The notes under the pieces were generated by a model, which made no database searches, was not told the DNA's origin, and saw only the letters and a program-made list of their open reading frames with translations. Source: Kallipyga massiliensis ph2 (lineage in GTDB: Bacteria > Bacillota > Clostridia > Tissierellales > Peptoniphilaceae). Taken from it: a DNA stretch of 64,000 nucleotides. Positions 27,488 to 34,050 of the stretch are shown here, in pieces. The translations under genes and the position numbers were made by a program. Where the stretch lies: the NCBI RefSeq assembly GCF_000311985.1, contig NZ_HE978585.1, positions 1,131,443 through 1,195,442 on the forward strand, written 5' to 3'. How positions within the stretch are numbered: position 1 is the first letter of the stretch; the number at the start of each line of letters is the position of its first letter.

Positions 27488-27528
27488 CCGTTGAGGAGTG
27501 AAATCCATATTGATGAAAGGAGCTCATT

Positions 27529-28803
27529 GTGGCTGAGAAAGTTGAACAAAAAGTTGAACAGGAAGCCCCAAAGAAAAAGAAAAGGGAAGTTTTACCCGGT
27601 GCCAAAGCCCTTCAGGATATTGTGACCAATGTTTACCAAAAGGCCTGGGATGATAAAAAAGCCGGAAAGCCTGTGGGCTGGTCTGCCTCCAAGTTCCCCT
27701 GCGAGCTGGCCGAGGCCTTCGACCTGGCGGTCGTCTATCCTGAGAACCAGGCGGCCGGTATTGCCGCACGCCACGACGGAGAGAGGATGTGCCAGGAAGC
27801 GGAGGACATGGGCTATGATAACGACATCTGCGGTTACGCGCGGATCTCTCTGGCCTATGCCGCCGGCATTGAGACAACCAACGAATCCCGCCGGGTTCCC
27901 GAGCCGGACTTCGTCCTTTGCTGCAACAACATCTGCAACTGCATGACCAAGTGGTATGAAAATATCGCCCGCATGCACAACATTCCCCTGATTATGGTGG
28001 ATATCCCTTACCGGAATGAATTCGGCGTGTCGGATGACAACGTGGAATATCTCAAGGCCCAGTTCCAGGATGCGATCAAGCAATTGGAAGAGATCTCCGG
28101 AAAGAAGTTTGATGAGGAAAAGTTCAAGGAAGTTTGCGCCAATGCCAACCGGACCTCGGAAGCCTGGCTCAAGGTCTGCAAGTTCTGCTCCTATGAACCT
28201 TCACCCATGTCCGGCTTTGACCTCTTCAACCATATGGCCGACGTAGTGACGGCCCGTGCCAAACCGGAAACAGCAAAAGCCTTTGAACAATTGGCAGAAG
28301 ACCTCCAACGCTACCATGAGGAAGGGAAGTCCACGGCTCCCTTTAAGGAAAACTACCGGATCCTTTTTGAAGGCATTCCTTGCTGGCCGGGCCTCCGGAA
28401 CCTCTACCACCCCCTCAAGGAAAACGGCATCAACGTAACGGCCGTTGTCTATGCGCCGGCTTTTGGATTTGTCTATGACGATATCGACTCCATGGCCCGA
28501 GCCTACTGCAAGGCCCCCAACAGCGTCTGCCTGGAAGAAGGCGTTGAGTGGAGAGAGGGACTCATGAGGGAGAACGGGGTTGAAGGGGCCCTGATCAACT
28601 ACAACCGTTCCTGCAAGCCTTGGTCGGGCTATATGCCGGAGATGCAGAGACGGTGGACGGAAAACCTGGGTATCCCCTGCGCCGCCTTTGACGGAGACCA
28701 GGCTGATCCGAGAAACTTCAACGTGGCCCAATATGAGACCCGGGTTCAGGGCTTAGTGGAAGCCATGGAAGAAAGAAGACAGATGAGAAAGGAGACCAAG
28801 TAA
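27529..28803 (+). CDS. hgdA: (R)-2-hydroxyglutaryl-CoA dehydratase alpha subunit
   Basis: With HgdB it removes water from 2-hydroxyglutaryl-CoA by a ketyl-radical mechanism at a [4Fe-4S] cluster. FPCELAEAFDLAVVYPENQAAGIAA, CCNNICNCMTKWYENIARMHNIPLI and SCKPWSGYMPEMQRR are hallmark segments. At 424 aa it lacks an insertion of about 60 residues present in the A. fermentans subunit after the YARISLAYAAG segment, and it has a Lys/Glu-rich N-terminal stretch. The start is GTG with AAAGGAG upstream. The stop overlaps the hgdB start (TAATG). Confidence 0.96.
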   Translation: MAEKVEQKVEQEAPKKKKREVLPGAKALQDIVTNVYQKAWDDKKAGKPVGWSASKFPCELAEAFDLAVVYPENQAAGIAARHDGERMCQEAEDMGYDNDICGYARISLAYAAGIETTNESRRVPEPDFVLCCNNICNCMTKWYENIARMHNIPLIMVDIPYRNEFGVSDDNVEYLKAQFQDAIKQLEEISGKKFDEEKFKEVCANANRTSEAWLKVCKFCSYEPSPMSGFDLFNHMADVVTARAKPETAKAFEQLAEDLQRYHEEGKSTAPFKENYRILFEGIPCWPGLRNLYHPLKENGINVTAVVYAPAFGFVYDDIDSMARAYCKAPNSVCLEEGVEWREGLMRENGVEGALINYNRSCKPWSGYMPEMQRRWTENLGIPCAAFDGDQADPRNFNVAQYETRVQGLVEAMEERRQMRKETK

Positions 28804-29966
28804 TGGCCATTGATGCATTGCTCAAGGATTTTAACGAAATTGCCAACAACCCCAAGGCCCAGCTGGCCTCCTACAAATCTCAGGGCTACAAAGCTATCGG
28901 CTGCATGCCCTACTATGCGCCCGAGGAGCTGGTCCATGCCGCCGGTATGGTTCCCTTCGGCCTCTGGGGGACCAACGACAAGTACATCTCCCTGTCCAAG
29001 GAATACTGCGCTTCCTTCTATTGTTCTTTAGCTCAGTTGGATTTGGAAATGCTATTGGATGGAACCCTGGATGACCTGGACGGGGTCATCACCTCCGTTC
29101 TCTGTGACACCCTCCGGCCCATGAGCCAGAATATCCGGGTAGCCATGGAGAAGATGGGAAAGATGCCGGTCATCTTCCTGGCCCATCCCCAGAACCGGGC
29201 TAAGGAATATGGAATTCGCTATAGCATTTCCCAGTATAAGAATGTCAAGGAAGAGCTGGAGAAGATTGCCGGCAAGGAAATTACCGACCAGGCATTAAGC
29301 GAGACGATCAAGGTCTACAATAGGAACCGTCAGGCCCGGAGGAAGTTCGTCAAGTTGGTTGGCGACCATCCCGAAGCCGTTTCCGCCGTGGACCGGGGAG
29401 CCGTTTTGAAGGCTTCTTACTTCATGCGGAAGGAAGACCACACCGAGATGCTGGAGGAGCTGAATAAAGAACTGGAAGCCCTCCCAGAATCCAATTGGCA
29501 GGGGGTCCGTCTGGTAACTTCAGGCATTATCTGTGACAATCCCACCCTCCTCTCCATCTTTGACAAGAACGACATTGCCATTGTTGCCGACGATGTGGCC
29601 AATGAATCCCGGTCCTTCCGGGTGGATGCGCCGGAAGAAGGAGACCCCATGGAAGCCCTGGCCCGCCAATTCGGTGCCCAGGACTATGACGTCCTTCTTT
29701 ATGATGAAGAATCCCACCAAAACCGTCGGGCGGATTATGTGGTAAACTTGGTAAAGGAAAATAAGGCCGACGGTCTGGTCGTTTTCATGATGACCTTCTG
29801 CGACCCTGAGGAGATGGAATATCCCTACCTCAACAAGGCCTTGAATGATGCCGGGGTCCGCCATGTCAAGATCGGTGTGGATATGCAGATGAGGGATTTC
29901 GGACAGCTTGAGACGGCTCTTCAGGCCTTGGCTGATGAGGTGAAGGCCAACAAAGCCATCTTCTAA
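28803..29966 (+). CDS. hgdB: (R)-2-hydroxyglutaryl-CoA dehydratase beta subunit
   Basis: Second dehydratase subunit, 387 aa, also iron-sulfur binding. GCMPYYAPEELVHAAGMVPFGLWG, the cysteine segment KEYCASFYCS, CDTLRPMSQN and the C-terminal FMMTFCDPEEMEYPYL with KIGVDMQMRDFGQ match the family. The one-base overlap with hgdA indicates tight translational coupling, as expected for a 1:1 heterodimer. Confidence 0.96.
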   Translation: MAIDALLKDFNEIANNPKAQLASYKSQGYKAIGCMPYYAPEELVHAAGMVPFGLWGTNDKYISLSKEYCASFYCSLAQLDLEMLLDGTLDDLDGVITSVLCDTLRPMSQNIRVAMEKMGKMPVIFLAHPQNRAKEYGIRYSISQYKNVKEELEKIAGKEITDQALSETIKVYNRNRQARRKFVKLVGDHPEAVSAVDRGAVLKASYFMRKEDHTEMLEELNKELEALPESNWQGVRLVTSGIICDNPTLLSIFDKNDIAIVADDVANESRSFRVDAPEEGDPMEALARQFGAQDYDVLLYDEESHQNRRADYVVNLVKENKADGLVVFMMTFCDPEEMEYPYLNKALNDAGVRHVKIGVDMQMRDFGQLETALQALADEVKANKAIF

Positions 29967-29985
29967 ATAGAGTGGGAGTGAAACT

Positions 29986-30768
29986 ATGATCTATACCATG
30001 GGCCTGGATATTGGCTCTTCCGCCTGCAAGAGCATTATTTTAGCCGACGGAAAAGAAATCGTCGGAAAATCTTTGATCCCGGTAGGAACCGGGACCTCCG
30101 GGCCCATGCGGGCCTTTGACGGAGTCCTGGAAGATGCGGGTCTGACCATCGATGACATATCCTTTTTGTTGACGACCGGTTATGGGCGCAATACCTTTGA
30201 AAGGGCGGATGGACAGATGTCTGAGCTGTCCTGCCATGCCAAGGGGGCCAGCTATCTCTTTCCGGATGTCCAGACGGTCATCGATATCGGAGGTCAGGAT
30301 GTCAAGGTCATCCAGATTTCCAATGGGGCTATGGTAAACTTTCAGATGAATGACAAGTGTGCAGCAGGGACGGGACGGTTTTTGGATGTCATGTCCCGGA
30401 TTTTGGAAGTGGATGTGTCCGACCTCGACAAGTTGGCCGCCCAGTCCACAGAGCAGATCTCCATTTCGTCCACCTGCACAGTCTTTGCGGAAAGTGAAGT
30501 GATCAGCCAGCTGGCCAAGGGGGTCCATAAGGCGGATATCGCTAACGGAGTCCACTGGGCCATTACCGCCCGGGTGGTCGGCCTAGCCCGTCGGATCGGG
30601 ATCCGGGACAGGGTGGTCATGACCGGTGGCGTTGCCCAGAACAAGGGGGTTGTCCATGCCCTGAGCCAGCAGCTCAAGCATGAGGTTTCCACCTCCGATC
30701 TTTCCCAATATGTCGGTGCCTTGGGGGCGGCCATTTACGCCTATGCTAAGGTCCAGGCCAAGGCCTAA
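29986..30768 (+). CDS. hgdC: Activator of 2-hydroxyglutaryl-CoA dehydratase (archerase ATPase)
   Basis: An ASKHA-fold ATPase whose homodimer holds one [4Fe-4S] cluster and injects a high-energy electron into HgdAB at the cost of ATP. The cluster ligands are Cys125 in MNDKCAAGTG and Cys164 in SSTCTVFAESEVISQL. GLDIGSSACKSIIL is the phosphate loop. 260 aa, the same as the A. fermentans protein. In that organism hgdC precedes hgdA; here it follows hgdB. Confidence 0.97.
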   Translation: MIYTMGLDIGSSACKSIILADGKEIVGKSLIPVGTGTSGPMRAFDGVLEDAGLTIDDISFLLTTGYGRNTFERADGQMSELSCHAKGASYLFPDVQTVIDIGGQDVKVIQISNGAMVNFQMNDKCAAGTGRFLDVMSRILEVDVSDLDKLAAQSTEQISISSTCTVFAESEVISQLAKGVHKADIANGVHWAITARVVGLARRIGIRDRVVMTGGVAQNKGVVHALSQQLKHEVSTSDLSQYVGALGAAIYAYAKVQAKA

Positions 30769-30792
30769 AACTAAGGAACTTGAATATATGAA

Positions 30793-30817
30793 GGGACCGG
30801 TTCGATAAGCCGGTCCC
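30793..30817 (+). promoter_or_regulatory. Intercistronic hairpin hgdC-gcdD
   Basis: Perfect 8-bp stem GGGACCGG/CCGGTCCC with a 9-nt loop and no T-run. It separates the dehydratase cistrons from the sodium-pump cistrons. Confidence 0.5.
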
Positions 30818-30873
30818 CAAATATAGAAATTATCACTATTTATTGTTTTATGAACTGCGGAAACGAGGAAGAT

Positions 30874-31128
30874 ATGCCAAACTATACCATTGCACAGGGA
30901 CTGACGACTTCGATCTTTTCGATCCTGATCGTCTTTGGCGTCCTCATCTTACTCTCCTTCATTATTTCCTTGTTGAAGTATGTTGGAAAGGAAGAAGAGG
31001 CCCCTGTCAAAAAAAGCAAGCCAAGCCCAAGTCGTCCTCAGCCGGTGGTTGAATCCAGTCCCGGACAGGACAGTGAACTGATTGCTGCCATTGTCGCCAG
31101 TTGCCTGGCCAGCGAATCAAAAAATTAG
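30874..31128 (+). CDS. gcdD: Glutaconyl-CoA decarboxylase delta subunit (OadG-like)
   Basis: A small membrane anchor of 84 aa with a single N-terminal transmembrane helix (SIFSILIVFGVLILLSFIIS) followed by a Lys/Pro/Ser linker and a short C-terminal helix SELIAAIVASCLASES. This is the layout of OadG/GcdD subunits that tie the carboxyltransferase and biotin carrier to the membrane pump. The ATG at 30874 is chosen because GAGGAA lies just ahead; the frame is open to 30850. Confidence 0.82.
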   Translation: MPNYTIAQGLTTSIFSILIVFGVLILLSFIISLLKYVGKEEEAPVKKSKPSPSRPQPVVESSPGQDSELIAAIVASCLASESKN

Positions 31129-31140
31129 TGAGGTGAATGT

Positions 31141-31551
31141 ATGAAAACTTTTATGGTAACTGTTGACGGTAAGAACTATGAAGTGACCCTGAAGGAAGTG
31201 GCGGAAGGCGCTGTTTCTTCACCGGCGGCCTCCGGTCCCATTTCCAGAGCTCCTGAAGCGCCCAAGCCGGTCGCACCCGCTCCCGCTCCTGCAGCACCTG
31301 CTGCTCCCGCCGCTCCGGCTCATGCCCCCACAGGCAATGGCCAGGTGGAAACTGCTCCTATCCAAGGGAAGATCCTCCGGGTCGAGGCCCAGGCCGGTGA
31401 CCACGTTGAAGCCGGTGATGTGGTCATGATCCTGGAAGCCATGAAGATGGAAAATGAAATTATGGCTCCGAAAGCCGGAACCATTGGTCAAATTTTTGTG
31501 TCGGATGGAGAGACCGTTGATGCAGGTGCTGACCTTTATTCATTAGAATAG
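31141..31551 (+). CDS. gcdC: Glutaconyl-CoA decarboxylase gamma subunit (biotin carrier)
   Basis: A 136-aa biotin carboxyl carrier protein. After a short N-terminal domain comes an Ala/Pro linker (about residues 36-63), then a biotinyl domain with the biotin-accepting Lys102 in EAMKMENEI. The flexible linker lets the biotin swing between GcdA and the membrane pump GcdB. A biotin ligase is not in this window. Confidence 0.96.
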   Translation: MKTFMVTVDGKNYEVTLKEVAEGAVSSPAASGPISRAPEAPKPVAPAPAPAAPAAPAAPAHAPTGNGQVETAPIQGKILRVEAQAGDHVEAGDVVMILEAMKMENEIMAPKAGTIGQIFVSDGETVDAGADLYSLE

Positions 31552-31562
31552 AGAGGTAGACT

Positions 31563-32675
31563 ATGGTTGATATGCTAAAGGATCTCTTCCTATCCTCGGG
31601 GATTGCCGGGATGGATATTCGGTCCTTAATTATGATTGTGGTCGCCTGTACCTTGATCTACCTGGCTATCGCAAAGGAATATGAGCCCTACCTCCTGATC
31701 CCCATTGGTTTCGGGATGCTCCTGGCCAACCTTCCCTTTGCCGGTCTGGTGGACGAGGGGGGACTCCTGGATGTCCTCTATAAGGGCGTAAGCCTAGGCA
31801 TCTACCCACCCCTCATCTTTATGGGCGTTGGAGCTTCCACAGACTTCGGCCCCCTGATTGCCAATCCCAAGTCCATGCTCTTAGGCGCTGCCGCTCAGAT
31901 CGGCGTCTTTGGTGCCTTCCTGGGTGCCTTGGCCCTGGGTTTCAACCCCCAGGAAGCGGCTTCCATCGGGATTATCGGTGGGGCAGACGGTCCGACCGCC
32001 CTCTACCTGACCTCCAAGATGGCTCCCCACCTCTTAGGTGCCATTGCTGTCGCCGCCTATTCCTACATGGCCCTGGTGCCCATCATCCAGCCCCCCATCA
32101 TGCGGGCCCTGACAACAAAGAAGGAACGCCAGGTCAAGATGGAATCCGTCCGCGTCGTATCTAAGCGGGAGAAAATTTTATTCCCCATCATTGTTACCAT
32201 CGTCGTTTCCTTGATTGTTCCCTCTGCAGCCCCCCTGATCGGGATGCTGATGATCGGAAACCTCTTTAAGGAATCGGGCGTCGTTCCCCACCTGGTCACC
32301 GCTGCCTCTGATATCATCATGTATGTGGTCACCATCCTCTTAGGTTTGACGGTTGGAGCGACCGCCACCGGGCCCTCCTTCCTGACGGCTGAAACCCTGG
32401 GAATCATCCTTATGGGCCTGGTCGCCTTTGCCATTGCCACGGCGGCCGGTGTCCTCTTCGGAAAGCTCATGTATGTCCTTTCCGGCGGGAAGATCAACCC
32501 CCTCATCGGAGCTGCCGGCGTTTCTGCCGTTCCTATGGCTGCCCGGGTGGCCCAACGGGTGGGTCAAAAAGAAGATCCTTCCAACTTCCTCCTTATGAAC
32601 GCCATGGGCCCCAATGTGGCCGGCGTCATCGGTTCGGCTGTTGCTGCAGGACTCCTTCTGAATATGTTTAGTTGA
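31563..32675 (+). CDS. gcdB: Glutaconyl-CoA decarboxylase beta subunit (Na+-pumping carboxybiotin decarboxylase)
   Basis: Integral membrane subunit, 370 aa, that decarboxylates carboxybiotin and exports Na+. [18 protein letters not shown] contains the essential aspartate of OadB/GcdB (about residue 142 here), and [21 protein letters not shown] the C-terminal functional helix. It closes the gctAB-gcdA-hgdABC-gcdDCB set; the sodium gradient it makes can drive the GltS symporter next door. Confidence 0.96.
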   Translation: MVDMLKDLFLSSGIAGMDIRSLIMIVVACTLIYLAIAKEYEPYLLIPIGFGMLLANLPFAGLVDEGGLLDVLYKGVSLGIYPPLIFMGVGASTDFGPLIANPKSMLLGAAAQIGVFGAFLGALALGFNPQEAASIGIIGGADGPTALYLTSKMAPHLLGAIAVAAYSYMALVPIIQPPIMRALTTKKERQVKMESVRVVSKREKILFPIIVTIVVSLIVPSAAPLIGMLMIGNLFKESGVVPHLVTAASDIIMYVVTILLGLTVGATATGPSFLTAETLGIILMGLVAFAIATAAGVLFGKLMYVLSGGKINPLIGAAGVSAVPMAARVAQRVGQKEDPSNFLLMNAMGPNVAGVIGSAVAAGLLLNMFS

Positions 32676-32685
32676 TCTCCATAAT

Positions 32686-32714
32686 TTGACCTATTAAACA
32701 TAAGTAAATAGAAC
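32686..32714 (+). promoter_or_regulatory. Candidate gltS promoter
   Basis: TTGACC (32686-32691), 17-bp spacer, TAGAAC (32709-32714). The -35 is good and the -10 mediocre. The predicted start is at the very foot of the following hairpin. Confidence 0.4.
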
Positions 32715-32717
32715 CTG

Positions 32718-32752
32718 TTTGGAACAGCGACTTCCCAAGTTGCTGTTCCAAA
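32718..32752 (+). promoter_or_regulatory. 16-bp hairpin between gcdB and gltS
   Basis: TTTGGAACAGCGACTT (32718-32733) pairs with AAGTTGCTGTTCCAAA (32737-32752) with a single G-T wobble and a CCC loop. No T-run follows, so it is not a normal terminator. It would either protect the 3' end of the long upstream message or form a 5' stem on gltS mRNA. Confidence 0.55.
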
Positions 32753-32775
32753 AACTTCACTTTGAGGGAGTACAT

Positions 32776-34002
32776 ATGGTTATTGAAATGAATACGGCCA
32801 AGACAATTTTGTTAGCCGTCCTTTTAGTTTTCTTTGGGCGATACCTGCGGAAAAAAATTCCCTTTTTGGTTCGCTGGTCCCTGCCTGAAGCGGTAGTCGG
32901 TGGCACCTTATTTGCTATTTTAACTTTGATTTTATACCAGCTGAACCTGGTGAAATTCAAATTTGACACCAGCCTTCAGTCCTTCTTTATGCAGTTATTC
33001 TTCACGGCATCCGGTTTTGAAGCCTCCGGTGAACTCATCAAGAAATCTTCCGGCAAGCTCCTTATTTTCATCGTCCTGGCTGCTGTTCTGGCTGTTCTTC
33101 AAAACGCCATTGCGGTCGGCATGTCTCCTGTCGTCGGGCTGGACCCCAAGCTGGGTCTCATGTGCGGGTCCATACCTCTGACCGGGGGACACGGCAACGC
33201 CGCCGCCTTTGCCCCTCTGGCTGAGGACGCCGGGGTAACCGGAGCTGTCTCCGTCGCTGTCGCCGCCGCCACCTATGGTCTGGCTGCAGGCTCTATCATC
33301 GGCGGCCCGGTGGCAACCCGTCTGATTAAAAGATATAACCTTGCCACCCCTGTCAACCAGGAGAAAGCGGAAGCTTCCAGAGAAGCCTTCTTGGAGAACC
33401 AGGCGGATGATCAAGTTGTTTTGGACAAGAAGCGTGTGGCTTTAGCGTCCGCCATGATCTTCATCGGTCTTGGCATCGGGGCTTACCTAGCTGACCTCTT
33501 CAAGATCCTTCTTCCGAGCGTCACCCTTCCGGTCCACGTCATGGGTATGATCGGCGGTGCCATTGTCCGCAACGTCTATGATGCCATCAAGGGGACCTCC
33601 AAGGCCACCCCGGCCAAAGAGATCGACATCTTCGGTTCGGTTTGCCTGAGTATCTTCGTCTCCATGGCCGTCATGTCTATGGCCCTATGGGATCTCATTG
33701 CTCTGGCTATTCCTCTGATTCTGATCTTGGCCGCTGAAACCATCGCGACCATCCTCTTCACCTACTTTGTCACCTTCAAAGCCATGGGCTCGGACTACGA
33801 TGCAGCCGTCATGGCGGGTGGTCACATCGGCTTCGGCATGGGCGCCGTTCCGGCTTCCATGGCCAACATGACAGCTGTCTGCTCGGTCTATGGATTCTCC
33901 AAGCTGGCCTTCATTATTGTCCCTGTTGTTGGAGGTATGTTCTCCAACTTCACCAATGCTGCCAACATCACTTTCTTTATGAACCTGGTCGGCATTCAGT
34001 AA
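32776..34002 (+). CDS. gltS: Sodium/glutamate symporter GltS
   Basis: A 408-aa membrane protein of the ESS family. SLPEAVVGGTLFAILTLILY, the pore loops GSIPLTGGHGNAAAFAP and GGHIGFGMGAVPASMANM, and a central hydrophilic loop are typical of GltS. It supplies the substrate of the adjacent fermentation operon using the Na+ gradient made by GcdB. ATG 32776 follows GAGGGAG by five bases; ATG 32788 is a possible alternative. Confidence 0.95.
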   Translation: MVIEMNTAKTILLAVLLVFFGRYLRKKIPFLVRWSLPEAVVGGTLFAILTLILYQLNLVKFKFDTSLQSFFMQLFFTASGFEASGELIKKSSGKLLIFIVLAAVLAVLQNAIAVGMSPVVGLDPKLGLMCGSIPLTGGHGNAAAFAPLAEDAGVTGAVSVAVAAATYGLAAGSIIGGPVATRLIKRYNLATPVNQEKAEASREAFLENQADDQVVLDKKRVALASAMIFIGLGIGAYLADLFKILLPSVTLPVHVMGMIGGAIVRNVYDAIKGTSKATPAKEIDIFGSVCLSIFVSMAVMSMALWDLIALAIPLILILAAETIATILFTYFVTFKAMGSDYDAAVMAGGHIGFGMGAVPASMANMTAVCSVYGFSKLAFIIVPVVGGMFSNFTNAANITFFMNLVGIQ

Positions 34003-34010
34003 TATCAATG

Positions 34011-34050
34011 AAAAAGGACCAGGACGGGTGCTCCCGTTCTGGTCCTTTTT
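34011..34050. terminator. Bidirectional terminator between gltS and sbcC
   Basis: An 18-bp stem (34011-34028 with 34033-34050, one G-T pair), 4-nt loop, A-run on one side and T-run on the other. It serves gltS on the plus strand and sbcC on the minus strand. Confidence 0.92.

Noticed and set aside
26174-27508. 444-codon open frame on the minus strand opposite gcdA
   Set aside because: Shadow of the gcdA codon pattern; the plus strand matches the decarboxylase alpha subunit along its whole length.
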